In this document: positions 47,113 through 60,014 of the stretch, one piece after another | How the letters are laid out: every line of letters starts with the position of its first letter | How positions within the stretch are numbered: position 1 is the first letter of the stretch | DNA from: Myxocyprinus asiaticus | Taxonomy: Eukaryota; Chordata; Actinopteri; Cypriniformes; Catostomidae | DNA length: 64,000 nt | Reading direction: 5' to 3' | NCBI RefSeq assembly: GCF_019703515.2 | Contig: NC_059393.1 | Location: forward strand, 16,984,501 to 17,048,500 | Notes under the pieces: generated by a model | Seen by the model: the letters and a program-made list of their open reading frames with translations, nothing else | Told to the model about the DNA's origin: nothing | The model's database searches: none | Program-made: the position numbers and the translations under genes

Positions 47113-49474
47113 TAATACACAGCTAACTCAAGGTATCAATTGACTATATCATCTAATTTTAATCGGGTGTGGCAAAGTTGGCTCAAAAATCTGTTAACAG
47201 TTAAGCGTTAGAGCCACAAATACCATTTTAAGATGTTCTGATTGAACAAGTGATAAGCAAAGGAAAACCAATGTAATCAGAAAAGAGTTCGGACACGTTT
47301 TGTGTTACCACAGTGTGTGAACTCCAGGGTGTCATCATCCTGAAATTCAAAACAGATGTCACCTTATGACTGGATGATCTCATTTAAAGATAGCCACCAA
47401 ATGTGTTCATACAAGTGTATTTCTCGCAGACAGAAGGTGGAGTTAATTAAACTGGTCCGAGTGGAGCTGTCAAAGTTGAGGCGACCTGAAGTTTAAATAA
47501 ATAAATCAAGAAAAAGGGAGTGAAACTTTTGGCAAAAACACACATTTCGAATCCAGAAGGAGACAAAGTGCAATCAAATTTATTTTTTCCTCTTCCCATT
47601 TGTTAGTTTAAATCTGAATATGGTGTTATTATACTAGATGGTTAAGTACATTTTTCAGTTGTGGGGGATTGGGGGGGGGGGTCTAAAAAGTATTAATCAT
47701 TGGCGGTAAAGCAACAATTACACCTGTGCCTTTTGTGTTCAGCACACAAATGAACGCTCCCTGTCCCAAGTCCGTACTGTGCGTCCGGGATTACCGTGGC
47801 TCGTTAATCAAAGGGCTCCCGGCAGGATGGGTCAGGCCTCTCCAAGGCAGTGAAAAAGTTCACCCTGGGTGATAGCAAGCCTACTATCACATTATCGCCT
47901 CAGGCACTGCTATTAAACTGGAAATTGCAGACCAGGGTTTTAAAAATACATGTGGAGATCAGTAAAACAGCTTGGAGCCACTCCAGGCTTCCTCCATTTT
48001 GTCCATTCCTCCTCTCGAGTTTACCATCTCTTAGCTGCAACAATTGCCTGAACATGACTGTGAATGTACAACATATTATAGGCCGTCTTTCTGGAACACT
48101 TGATTGTGATTGGTCAATTGCAGCATGCACTAGTCCCATATTTTCGTACAATAGTTGAACATTGTCCCATATAATTAGCTGTTGCCAAAAACAATCCTAC
48201 ATAGCTCTGCTGGTTTCATCGACATCGCATCACTCTTATTTATTTGGTTGGTATAGCGATGTTATAAGCACTTCGCATTGGGGTCTATTTTGCTAAAACC
48301 TCCTGAGTCTCGCTGTGTGACTACTGTGTGCATTTTCCATTTCCCTTTTTGATTTGTAACTAGTAACACCTAATAAACAAGCAAAACAAAACAAAAAAAT
48401 TCTAGAGCAAATAGTTTTCCTAAAAATGTATGTCCACATATGTATACAGCGGGACTCAGTTGTGAAATTTTAAGTAATGCCAAGCTAAAGAAAGTCCGAA
48501 ATATCAATTAGTTTATTATGTGTCCAGGAGTGTTGGTTATTCATGTTTTTGAGATGTTATAGACATTAGACAGCTGATTTTCTATAAAGCTGATTAAATA
48601 ATTCTGTTTAAAAGTAATGGCCAGCATCATCAAATCACTGCCAACCACGTCTAAATAAAATGTTTGCATTTTGCATGTCCCATATCTGCCAAACATGTTG
48701 AGTGGTTCAAACATCATCTGCAGCCTGAAACTGAACTTTTGGTCAGATTTTAGGAGTGAATGCACTTAGCTGTATAGAAAGCTATGATGCACCCTAGCTC
48801 CCTATTTAGTGAATGACTTAACCTCCAGTGTGCTGTCTGTCTGTACTGGTCTCAGAACAGTTCAAAATACACCTTAGTTTCATCCTAACTCCACATAAAG
48901 CTTCTGAAAGCAACATTTTTCAGCTTTTGCATTTTTGTGAAAATGCATAGTAAATATATAGGAATGCATTTACTAATGTTAATGAATAGAACCGTATTGT
49001 ACAGTGATAACAAAATAAAATATAAAACAAATTTTATTAAAAATAAGTAAAATGACCCATAGATGTGTTATGGTTGAAAATTAACATGTTTTTTCAACTT
49101 TTGAGGGAAAATGGTCCCATTTTCCACATATGTGGACTTCATGTTTATCAGCGCGCTGACGCACGAAAAATGAATGGATTTTTTAAAGCGGCATATCAAA
49201 CAAAAATTGAGATGCTACTCTTTACAAACCAAACTTAGAGGTTTCTTACCAGAGGCACTTTAGTTGGTGCTGCGCCCATAGGAGTGCTTCCTGATGCTGT
49301 TGTGTCATGTGACGGGGTGCGGCAGAAGTTTAACCTTAAATGACAGTGCGAACAGTATTCAGTCATTTTTAATTCATTTAAATTATGCGTTGCGTATAGT
49401 GAAGCCAAAATACAATGTCCACACATGTGGATGCAGGGTCGCACGAGGATAATGACCAGTTGACTGTACATACA
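47113..49474. other. intergenic, mostly unique sequence
   Basis: No gene recognised. 47720-48170 is GC-richer and non-repetitive (for example CCGTGGCTCGTTAATCAAAG). Poly-G at 47668-47682. Confidence 0.4.
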
Positions 49475-49625
49475 CACTAATCTGTTTTTGTTTGAGAATT
49501 CTATTTTCAGTTTCATAACCAATAGTACGCAGTAATGTAGAGCGTTTTTTAAATGCTCAATTTTCGATGGAGAAAAGTGCCATTCCAGTCAAATGAAAAC
49601 ATATTAGTGTTGATGTGGCCTTAAT
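49475..49625. mobile_element. MITE family B copy
   Basis: CACACTAATCTGTTTTTG, CAGTTTCATAACC, GCTCAATTTTCGATGGAG and ATTAGTGTTGATGTGGCC match the family. Confidence 0.6.
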
Positions 49626-49839
49626 TTGACCACAAAATGAAACACTTAAAAATAAAGTTTGCCACAAAAAAGTTTTTGCAAGGCTTCCCATGACTTCCTT
49701 AAACTTGAATAATCACAAATGATCGAATATAGAAAAAAAATCTATATTTCTGCAGCTCAGCATTTCATCCACAGTATTTATGGATCTTCAGTATGGTTCT
49801 TATTGTTAGTGCAATTCATCCTGTATTACCATTTTCCTT

Positions 49840-50430
49840 TGCTAATCGGTCAGCTTCAAGTTCCTCATTGGATAAATTACCCCGAGCCTGGTCAGTGTAT
49901 CACAGATTACTTGAATAATACCCCTCCGAGGAGTCCAGTATCGAGTCCAGCCCACTAATGTGATACATGAATAGGCATGGAGGCATTCACACCTCCCCTG
50001 GCCATGGCTAAAGCGGAGGTAACAAAGCCTAGGGTGATGAAGGGCCCAAACCACGCCTGGCCCCATAACGAGCGGGTAATTAGTGAGCGGGATTACAGCC
50101 CTGCCGTCCACTGAGAAATTAGCATTAATCAAAGAGCTGGTCAGGGGGAAAGAAGTATTGGTCACACCGGGGTCTGATGGTCCTGCTGGACGGTGAATGG
50201 CAATGAGTCGCCTAAGGCACAAACACAGCACGAGACCCTTTAATTGCCACCAGTGTTTTAGAACCAGGGCGATAATCAATGGCTTCCCATTGCTTAATGG
50301 CGGTGGGATGGGGAGTGGAGAATGTGTGAATGCTGGCAGGTGTTGGGGCCCAATGAATGTACTTCAGAGAAACATGATCTCACTCGGTTCTCCATGTGCT
50401 GTGCGTTTGGTGAATAATGGGGTCAGGTAT
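49840..50430. other. candidate conserved non-coding block
   Basis: Non-repetitive, GC-richer than the surroundings, with clustered homeodomain-like cores (GGGTAATTAGTGAGCGGG, AAATTAGCATTAATCAAAG, GCTTAATGG). Frames through it are open by chance and show no domain. Regulatory function is inferred from context only. Confidence 0.28.
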
Positions 50431-52248
50431 TTTCAGTGACCTCACCACTGAAGTTTATATTTGAGGTATGAGTTAAATGATTATTGTTCTATCTCATGGA
50501 TGTTCTTGGCACGTAGCGAAATACATTTGTAAGCTAAAAGACACTTGTAAGCGTCCTTATTTAAACCCATTGTTTCTCTAAAGCCTAGTCTACACCACGA
50601 TTTTGGCCATGATTTCACCATCAGAGAAAATTTGGGGGAATCATAAAAGATTTCTTTCATCGTAGTGCATAATCTAAAGTCTTTGATGGCTTACACATGC
50701 TCATCAATGGCTGATCAATCATGGCTGGGTCTAAGGGGGGCTAGATTTGCCTCAAGCATCCCCAGAATGGTGCCCCCACCCTACCTGACAGCAAAATGAT
50801 CAAGAGGCACTTCCGCCTCCTGGATTGACGGAGAAACGATCAACTTTGACAAAGCTAATATACTGATATTCTACAACCACTGATAATTATCTATAAAATT
50901 GGCTAAAATAAATGAATTTCATATGATGAAATATTGACTACATTTTAAATACATTTGCATCAAAAGACTAATACTATGACTAAAAAAATAAAAAATAAAA
51001 AAATAAATAAAAAAAAAATTTAAAAGAACACATTGATCGGTATAGACCTGGCGATTTTCTTCTGAGAGCTACAGTATTTTTTGCCCATGTTGTTGAAATG
51101 TTGTACTAAGTACAGTATGCTTACTTGCATTGTTAAATACCTTTAACCTCGTCAGTTGAGGGATGGTTATTGACCTATTAGAGATGTTAATAAGGATGTC
51201 ATTACTACCACATAGTCTTGATTAGTACCGGTCCTCCAATTTTAAAACACATAGCTACTGAAAAGAAACCTTGACAAAGGCTGTAAGGCCTAAACATTGG
51301 TAATTAAAATTATTTGCATTGGTGGAGATGAGTTGTGCATAACTTTTGTTCTTTGAAATGAGCATTGTGACACTTTTTACATCTGTGTTTTGAATTAACA
51401 GCAATCATGCCTTGTTGCATCTTAAACTATAAAACATGTTAGCTATAAAACATGCGTTAGCTAACAGGCTATGTTAGTCACTTTGAATCAACATACCTGT
51501 CAACAACATTCACATATCACACAACACAAAATACTTTTGCCAACTATGTAAGCTTGATGTAGCTTAATGGTCGAGTAAAAATTTAGTTTTTTGTATTATT
51601 GGAATAGCATGTATAACTTGTTAATACTTGCTGACATATATCACTGAACTGAGTGTCTTGAGAAATCATACCTCTCTTTTTGACAGTTCTTGGCTCTGTA
51701 AACAACAACAAAAAATTCAGGGGATGGCGCTTGGTTATTTAGCCAATCACAAACTCTATCTGTCAATCATTTTGCACATTCAGAATTGCTGACATCCGGT
51801 TCAGTTGCTTTGGCTAGCATGGCCTAATTAGCCCCTGCTGGAGGATACTGTAACTACACCATTCTGCCAGCAAAAACTGTCTTTCTCCATTGATGTTAAT
51901 TCAAAATACCCATGCACTTTTGCAAACCAGTATATACTGTAAATATACAGTATAAAAGTGCTGTCCTGTGCCAGCAGAGCAACTACCATTGAAATGAATG
52001 GGAATTCTAATTGTTAGCTCTTTCCAGGAATTACATCCTTGCTGTAAAGAGAGAGAGAGAAAAAAAAAAAAAAACAATAGTTAGATGGCTGGCTCACACT
52101 ACCTTGGCCAATAAGAAAACTAGCCAATCAGAAATGTTATCAGTCTGTCAATTATTTTGCACAAATCATTTTGGAGGGAAGCCGTGCGGCTGACGTTAGC
52201 AACTTAGCTAAGCATCTGAAATCCCCTAAAGCACCTGAAATCACCTTT
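50431..52248. other. intergenic, AT-rich
   Basis: No gene or delimitable element recognised; A-rich at 50980-51025 and 52048-52075. Confidence 0.4.
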
Positions 52249-52655
52249 AAAGGAATGTTTCTGGTTCAGTACAAGTTCATTCAACACCATTTGTTGTATT
52301 ACTGCAAAAAATAAATAAATACATTTTTATTAGTTCCTCATTTATTTACAAAAAAGTAAGAAACGTTCAATGGAAGTGAATGGGGCCAGTCCATAAACAA
52401 TAAAATACTCACTGTTTCAAAAGTAAGCCACAAGATATAAACATAATTCATGTTAACATGATTTTAATGAGTATTTGAAGGTTTACGGATTGGCCCCATT
52501 TACTTCCATTGTAAGTGCCTCACTGTAACCATGATTTTTGCTTATTGTAAATAAAGGGGGGAAAAAATGGCCTCATTTACTTCCATTGGAGGGACGAGTT
52601 GAAATATATTTTTGTGGACATCAACATTATGCCACTAATGCATTTCTTTAAAACA
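52249..52655. mobile_element. MITE family C copy 4
   Basis: AAAGGAATGTTTCTGGTTCA, AATGGAAGTGAATGGGGCC and, inverted, GGCCCCATTTACTTCCATTG, ending CAACATTATGCCACTAATGC. Confidence 0.62.
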
Positions 52656-52657
52656 GG

Positions 52658-53335
52658 TGTGGGGAATGTCCGGTCTTATAAGGCCTGTGAGGCCATTAAT
52701 TAATTAAAAATAATTTTAACACAAAATATTCTATAATAGAAAGACCTTTTTTTCTTGGTGAGAATCAGAAATTTCAAGCAATTGTATGGTCCGCTAATAC
52801 TTTTGTAAATACTTGAATGGCCCTTAAAGGGAAAGTCACCCAAAAATGTTAATTCTCTCATCATTTATTCACCCTCATGATACCCCAAGTGTAGCCTATA
52901 TGACTTTCTTACTTCTCCTTAAAATGCAAGTGGATGGTGATCCAACTTTTGAAGCTCCAAAAGTCACAGACAGTCAGCATAAATGTCATCCATACAACAA
53001 AAACAAAAGTACTTAAATATTGATCTTTTTCACACCAAAAGCGATCATATCGCTTTAGAAGACATTAATTTAACCGCTGGAGTTGTATGGATGCTGTATG
53101 TATTTATGCTGACTGTCAGTGATTTTTGGAGCTTCAAAAGTTGGATCACCATCCACTTGCATTTTAAGGACCTACTGAGCTAAGATATTTTTCTATTTTT
53201 CTTTAAACGTGTTCTGCTGAAGAAAGAAAGTCATACACATCTGGGATATTGTGAGGGTGAGTAAATGAAATTAAATTTAAATTTTTGGGTGAACTTTCCC
53301 TTTAATAGGAAAAAGGTTCCTCATCCTGCTTTAAA
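52658..53335. mobile_element. degraded element GGTGTGGGGAATG type, hosting a family D MITE
   Basis: The left TTTAAAACAGGTGTGGGGAA and right TTCCTCATCCTGCTTTAAAA are inverted ends. The family D MITE at 52826-53306 splits it. Confidence 0.5.
52826..53306. mobile_element. family D MITE, full-length (about 480 bp) foldback
   Basis: Ends TTAAAGGGAAAGTCACCC and GGGTGAACTTTCCCTTTAA, with TTAA at both termini. Long internal inverted arms: CAAGTGGATGGTGATCCAAC and, inverted, GTTGGATCACCATCCACTTG. The predicted transcript is a strong hairpin. It is inserted in the element 52658-53335. Confidence 0.75.
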
Positions 53336-54350
53336 ACATTATTCTTAACCTTTCTAATGTTTTCAGATACAGTATTTGCATGAATTGACTTGGCCCGTGA
53401 TGGACTGTTCTTTGTGATTTCTGCTACCCAATCTCGTCTGATGCACTTCTTGTCCTCTCAAATTGTCTCGCTGATCCCCCTATCCGAGCAAAACTTAAGA
53501 CATTGCAGCAAAATCCCAAAACTCATCACAGTCCACATCAGCAATATCCTGCAATCCAAACTGGATCTTCCACTCCACTCTACGGCTGAGGAAGCAACAC
53601 AAAACAGCGGTGGAGGAGGACAGGACACCAAGCAGGTGTGTGCTGGTGTGTTCGTGTGTGTGTCCCTCTGGTCAGGCACCATTAACTCTCCCAGTGGCCT
53701 TGGCTCTTAACCCTCCCCTATGCCTGGGGCCCAGACTGTGACGGCACCCTGACAGCGGGTGCGGGGTGTCTGTGCCGAGCACTTATGGTTTGTGTGTGCC
53801 GTTCACGCTCCACTGATGCAGTGCGGCCTGACAAATGAGAGCCCGATATCTCGCCCCCATCCCACCGCCCGTTTGCATTCTTACCCCGATTGAGTTACGC
53901 CACCGATGAGCAGTCAATGGAGTCAGTGTTTGGAGCTTTTGTGCAGTATTATTCCAGTTGGAGATGTGACAGTGTATGAGAGTGCTTGTTGTATACCAAG
54001 TGCATCTTTTTGTGTCCATAGGCTTTACCCATTGTGTCCTTAATTGTTCAAATGGAGGATGTTGTCTCGTATATTGGACTTGTCTTCCTCACAGTGCTCT
54101 ATAAATCCCTTTTGGTGACATACGACAGGATGGCTGGAACAAAGCAGGACTGTTGCCAAGACACAGTGTAGAAACACTGCCTCCTATAGGTCAAATGAAG
54201 AACAGCACTTTAAACAATCTGTTCAAATATGCCTTTATGGCATATTGAATGGAGCACTATGCTTATTCAACTTTGGGCACTTTTAACACTGTAAAGTTTC
54301 GTTAAAATCTTTTTCACACTCTCATTTGTCTATTAACAATGTCCAACATT
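53336..54350. other. intergenic, no gene recognised
   Basis: A 106-codon frame at 53390-53710 has no recognisable domain and normal chance characteristics. The GC-richer 53690-53900 looks non-repetitive. Confidence 0.4.
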
Positions 54351-54358
54351 GTATGTAC

Positions 54359-55781
54359 CAGTGGCGAATTCTCAGGGCCAGCAAAGCCTTCTCTGCTGGC
54401 CTAACATGCCAAATAAATAAATATTTTTCATCCTTTCATTCTCAATCACCTTTTTGCCTATGTATTTTTAATTGCTTTCCACTCTTAATTAATCTACAAA
54501 CAAACAGAGAAAATCGAAAAGTTTATCCAGTCAGAATTTATTCCTTAATGCTTACTGTTCGAGGCCTTCTTGCTGGCCTTGAGTGATGCAATCACGTTTT
54601 AAGTGATGTATGTAATTTGAAAGTGAAGAGCGTGAGATCTTGCTAACAGTCGGCTGTCATCACTGCCACTTTCACCATTGAGAAAGAGATCCTTATGTAT
54701 TTACAAACCTGAGATGTTCTGCATGACCGTGTGATTGCTTAATTTATTAATCAGGAAAGGAGGACTGATTTTCACTTCAAGTAAATTGGTAAGTGCTTTT
54801 TGCATTGTTATAGCAACATCAGTTGTTTTCTAAGTGTAAATTAGGCTGCTTGTGCATTCAGTGTCGGATCAAGTTTTGAAAAGTAGTGCTGCGTTCCATT
54901 CAACTCGGAAAGTCGGGTTTTACAACTTCCTACTAGGAAAAGTGCAATGGAATGCATCTTGAAGTCAGAATTACAACTTGTAGGCTCGTGCAGAAATTCT
55001 CAACTCCGAATGCGACAAGATGCAGGGGCATGATGTCACACAAACATGTCGACACTCAGGGAGATATACAAAGTAAGTGATAAACATTCACTTTATTGAT
55101 TAATATCGATAAATGAGTTTGTTTCCACATTACATGATGTTAAAGCTTGTTTAACAAACGCCTGCAGAAACATTATAATCTCATTTGATAATCGTACACC
55201 TGAAGCACAAATGCTAGCGCTGCAGCATTGTTTATCAGTTGGGTTGCTAGGAGACATCTCTAATGAGAGTCAAACCCCTGCTAAGCTAACGGGAATATTG
55301 CAGTTCCGAATATCGGGGAATGGAATGCATTTATGGTTGGAGATCGGAGATATCAAGTAGGAATATCCCACATCCAACTTGAATGAAACGCAGCATAACC
55401 GTGTACCCTGGCGAAACTAAATTTATTGCAAGCAACATTTAAATTGCAAATATTATTAGATAGATTTTTCTAGGTATTATAGACTTCCTTGGTAGATTCA
55501 TATGAAAAATATGATTTTTGAATGTCTGTTTGGGAGACGTTCATTTCACAAAACAGTCATGCTGCAGTTAAAATTAGGCTTATTGAGCATTAATTGTCAT
55601 TTCAAGTTCTGGCTTTCGTGTGTGGACATGTTTTTAAAATGTCAGTTGGTATTACTAGTTAGCTGCGACATAATGTATGATGCCCAAAGGCATAGGGTGT
55701 CTTATTCATTGTGAAACTGTGTTTTCTTAATGGCATGTATCACACTGAAGGCCTAGACTTAAAATGCATGGCCCGCCGCTG
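54359..55781. mobile_element. hAT-like element, 1.42 kb, with perfect 8-bp TSD
   Basis: The termini CAGTGGCG and, inverted, CAGCGGCG are flanked by identical GTATGTAC at 54351-54358 and 55782-55789. The subterminal TCAGGGCCAGCAAAGCC and GGCCTAGACTTAAAATGC are asymmetrical. No transposase frame survives. A second TIR element (54887-55395) is nested inside. Confidence 0.8.
54887..55395. mobile_element. MITE with TGCTGCGTTCCATTCAA ends, nested
   Basis: The left end TGCTGCGTTCCATTCAA and the right end TTGAATGAAACGCAGCA are inverted with one mismatch over 17 bases. Internal GGAATGCATCTTGAAG and GGAATGCATTTATGG continue the symmetry. No coding capacity. Confidence 0.72.
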
Positions 55782-57214
55782 GTATGTACAGTATGCATCA
55801 CAGGAGATTTATAATATTTCTGGGAAAAAAAAAAAAATTAGGTATTGAAAATTCCCACCACATGTGTGTTTATTAGAATTTTATGGTGGAAATGATAATG
55901 ATGGAAATAAAATGTTTTAATGGTTTTTCACTGGGTCCTTTGAGTCCTTTGTCTTGCTAAGGCTAATTTCATTATTAGCATTTTATGTAGGCTAGGCTAA
56001 AACAACACATTTCAATAATATTTTCACACTTTTTGCACTTTTAGAAATGACATCACATCTGTGGGATAGTCGCAATTCTTGAAAGATTGATAGTAAACAT
56101 TTTCACACAAAAAATACTGAAATGGTTTATGATTATTTCACTCTGTTTAGATTATGGGATTACCCAGAATTGAAGAAACGTAAATATTATATATATTTAT
56201 ATTCTTTGATCGTAATCTTGACCAACCATTTTTGAGATTTCTGTGTCCCCCCATTCAAGCAGATAGGAGCTGCACTGGTATGACTGGAAATAGCCTCCCG
56301 AGAGCATTCCAAAGATGGCCGATAGTGGACTGACTTGCCAGAAAGACTTTTTTTCTGGCTTCCGACTGTTTTCTGACAGCTTGGTTGGAGCAACAAGAAG
56401 CTCTGCATTTAACGCCTCTCCAACAGCCAAGCATTCTTCACAATGACCCTAATGTGATCCTAGGGACCATCACCTGCACACATCTCATCATTTATCTTAT
56501 TTACAGGGGCCATTCTCATCTTTTCGGCCTTACTCATTGTGTCTTGTCTCTTCATTGCATTGCATCAGATGAATGCCAAATGATTTAATGCACAAACCAT
56601 TAGCGTTGCAATGATCCTGGATGTAACTCACGGGTCTTAGTGTAATCGAGGGAAGACAGGAACTTAAGGTTCCATCTTTTTGTAAAATGATTTGCTTGAA
56701 AGTGTATTTGTGTAATATTTCTTAAATAAATACCACATGGCTTTATATTTTGTTATTTAATACAGTGATATTCAGTGATTTGTAAGTGAATGTAAATATG
56801 TTTTGTGGCCACTGTATACAAAATCACATAAAAAGGCTTTAGCAGCTGTATGGTGACTGAATGAGAGGTGTTGCTGAACAGGTGCTGTTCATTTCACGCA
56901 AACTGCCCTGTTTTAAGTGGATTGGCAGGCAGGGAGAGGATTACATCCAACACCCAGATAAGACTCTTTCCTCGTCGCGTTGAGTCTGGGTCTTACATGT
57001 GGGCTTTTCTCTGTGTGCGTGTACAGACTCCTCCCATTAGGCCATTATGGTTATGCTTGTATGGTTGATTATGCTGTGAGCCGTCATACTGAGACTGTTG
57101 GGCAAAGATATGGGCAGCTGACATGACATTTCGCAGTGGTTACAGTGCTAAGCTCCATTTAAAACTGGCTAGATTTTTACATTTTCAGAAGACAATTGGT
57201 GCTTGTCTCTTCAA

Positions 57215-57345
57215 AACTCACAACCATTATGCCAGGGTGTTGCTATGTGGTTGCTAAGTGGTTCTGAGTGGTTATTAGGCAGTGGTTTACCAGTTCAAGT
57301 CAAAAGAGCCCAGCCCCATGTCTCTGATATTCTGGTCCTTAGATA
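57215..57345 (+). repeat. dispersed GTTGCTA-type repeat, copy 2
   Basis: GGTGTTGCTATGTGGTTGCT, GTCAAAAGAGCCCAGCCCCA and TGATATTCTGGTC are the inverse of 27500-27650. Confidence 0.55.
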
Positions 57346-57473
57346 TGGCTCGGTTCCCTCCTTCGATGTAACTCAATGGGATATTTTTGCCCATTTTATC
57401 AGGCGAATTCATAAGTCTGATCACTTTGGTCCCCACAATTTAAGCAAACTCTGACCCCCAAACAAACACACAT

Positions 57474-57494
57474 CACACACACACACACACACAC
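57474..57494. repeat. (CA)n microsatellite
   Basis: A short uninterrupted CA run. Confidence 0.9.
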
Positions 57495-57857
57495 TCAAAA
57501 CCTTTCGTTCTAGAATTCTTCATTGTGGAGGTAACACGAAAAGCTCTGAAAATGGCAGGCGGTGCCAGCCCTTCCCGGTAGGGAAGCGGTGCATCTGCTG
57601 AGAAGACCACGGCTGAGCCAGCGTGTGAATATTGGACCGGCTTATCGGGTGACACGCCAGCGGCAAACGTGAAAATTAAAATAAAGGATTAGAGGAGGGG
57701 GGCTGGGGGGCGGAGAGGTCTGACTTCCATATTTATTTATTTCTCAATCACCATTTCGTGAAGCCTGTCACCTTATCATTAATTCCTCTTGACACTTTTG
57801 GTTCCAAGCGACACAACTGTAATTTCATGGGCTTGTGTAACCTGGGCAAGCATGCCA

Positions 57858-57886
57858 GGGGGGTGGGGAGGTGGGGGGGGTTGTGG
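57858..57886 (+). other. G-quadruplex-capable G run
   Basis: GGGGGGTGGGGAGGTGGGGG and onwards: four or more G runs within 25 bases on the + strand. Confidence 0.5.
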
Positions 57887-58339
57887 ATGGATGTGTGTGC
57901 GTGTGCATGTACTGTATGTCTTTCACTGCCAAAATCAGAGCAAGTGGGTGTCACTCCCTCCAACAAACAGGCAGTTGACAGTGCCGTGCGTATCTGTGAC
58001 TTTAAAGTCAACATGAAATTGGAATTGAGCCTATTTACCTTCTTAATACATGTCCCTGGTCTTATTGTGAATGACTCATAGGTGCATTTTATTCCAAAGA
58101 TAAAAAATTGTTTGTATTTGTAATCCTTCAGCAAAATGTAATAATCGCCAAGCCGTTGAATTTTCCAACCCCTCCGCTCTAACCACCTGTCATATTGAGA
58201 CCACATTAAACAATACAAACGATTCCCAAAGGATAAGATCAAGTCTTACCCTACATGTTCTTAATACATTTTGTCATTGATAATTCACTTGGAAATACTT
58301 CACATTATAGAATATGTTCTGCGAATACTGTCGAAATAA

Positions 58340-59400
58340 TCATGACAATACCATGGTGCTTTTTTGTAATTACATATGTACCATGTCTAATAAATGGTCT
58401 GATAAACTATAGTAATACTGCTACTTTTTTGTGAGTCTAAAAGTAACCCAAGTACTACATGGTACTCCAAGGTATTTCAAAGAATATCATGGTATTCCAA
58501 TGGCATATCTCCAAATGACCATGTTATTACTATGGTACATGACCAAAAAACATGGCGTTATCATGGTACCACATCCAAATTACCCTGGTAATACCATGGT
58601 ACGTTTTTGTGACTGCATACACAATTACTCTAACTACTACATGGTACAAAGTATATCATGATATTACCTTGGTATATGTTTAAATAACAATGGTATTACC
58701 ATTGTACTTGTCTAAGAGACAGTTTTACCATGTCCAATAAACCATGGTTAGAATACTATGATACTTTTTGTAAGTTCATATAAAATGACTCCCTACGTGG
58801 TACTCAAAGGTATTTCTAAGAATACCATGGTGTTCCCATGGCAAATGGCCAAATAACAATGGTATTACATTGTACATGTCAAAAAGAACATTATTTTACC
58901 ATGGTGCATGCATGCCTAAAAGAACATGGTTTTACTATGGTACCATGTCTAATAAACTATAGCAATACCATGTTACTTTATTGTGAGTGCATATAAATGT
59001 ACTCCAACAACTACATCGTACTCTAAGGTATAGTGTTGCCATGGTTTGTGTCCAAAAAACATGGTTTTACCATGGTGCCATGTCCAAATAACCATGGTAC
59101 TATGGTACTGTTTTGTAAGTGCATTTAAAAGTACTCCAAAGTACTTTGAAGAATACTATGGTATTACCATGGTACATGTCCAAAAGACATAGTTTTACCA
59201 TGGTACCAATAAAATATGGTAATAATACCATGGTACTATTTGTAAGTGCAAATAAAATGACTCCAACTACTACATGGTGCTCCAAGGTATTTCAAAATAC
59301 CATGGTATTCCCATGGCGCATGTCCAAATAATTGTTATATTAACATTATATGTGTCTAAAAGAACATAGTTTACCATGGTACTCCAAGTACTACATGTTA
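58340..59400. repeat. CCATGG-rich dispersed/tandem repeat array (left part)
   Basis: The motifs ACCATGGTA, TACCATGGTACATGTCCAAA, ACATGGTACTCCAAGGTAT and GTGCATATAAAATGACTCC recur many times with both palindromic and direct spacing over about 1 kb. The array resumes at 60015-60105 after a solo LTR insertion. Confidence 0.8.
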
Positions 59401-59405
59401 CTCCA

Positions 59406-60014
59406 TGTCAGAGGGTGAGGGGAGACAAGGGACCCAAACGCAGAGGTGACAGTTCAAAAGGATTTATTAAACACAAAAGTTCTCATAGAATGAGGTCCGG
59501 CGCACCCGGAGTCAACGTGAGCTGCTCAGTGGGCTAAGGGAAGAGTGTATTCGTAGGATGGGTGCGTGCACTGTGGAAGTCTGGAGCAATCTGAAGAGAG
59601 TCCGTTGAAGCTGGTGTGGTGCGAAGCAAAGCCCAGAAGATTTTCTCCCCCTGAGATGCAGGCAGAGACCAAGGAATCCTCCTCCACAGGAACTGGGCAA
59701 CAGGACTGGCGAAGGTGGCAGCAAACGGGAAAGTAACCACACCTCTACAGACAGGCAACCATCAAAGACACAAGCAAGTTCCAACTACACAAAAGAGCAC
59801 AGTTAACATTCAACAGCAAATAATAAACTGGTGAAGAAAGAAGGAAAACACAAGGAATAAGTAGGGAGTGCAATCAGAGTGAAAGCAGGTGGAATGGGTG
59901 AGAAAATCTGATCAGCATCTCCCTGAGAACACTTGCCGGCTCCACCTGTGAGACACGAGGAAGAGAGAAAAACAAACAACAGTAAGAGCTGGCACAAATG
60001 CTGGAACCGTGACA
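59406..60014 (-). mobile_element. solo LTR (609 bp) with 5-bp TSD
   Basis: It starts TGTCAGAGGG and ends AACCGTGACA, i.e. TG...CA with the TGTCA/TGACA inverted ends of LTR retrotransposons. The flanks CTCCA at 59401-59405 and 60015-60019 are identical, a 5-bp TSD as in Gypsy-type elements. GGATTTATTAAAC near 59460 reads on the - strand as GTTTAATAAATCC, a poly(A)-signal context, so the LTR lies in - orientation. No internal gag or pol sequence is present, so it is a recombined solo LTR. Confidence 0.8.

Larger units (their letters stand above)
55790..58339. other. intergenic, no gene recognised
   Basis: AT-rich to about 56900, then mixed. A dispersed repeat at 57215-57345 and a CA microsatellite at 57474-57494 are listed separately. 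Confidence 0.4.

Noticed and set aside
53390..53710. 106-codon frame as a protein-coding gene
   Set aside because: No domain, no homologue recognised, no splice or promoter context.
57748..58242. 164-codon frame on the - strand
   Set aside because: No recognisable domain, mixed composition, and it runs through a G/C homopolymer-rich stretch; consistent with chance.
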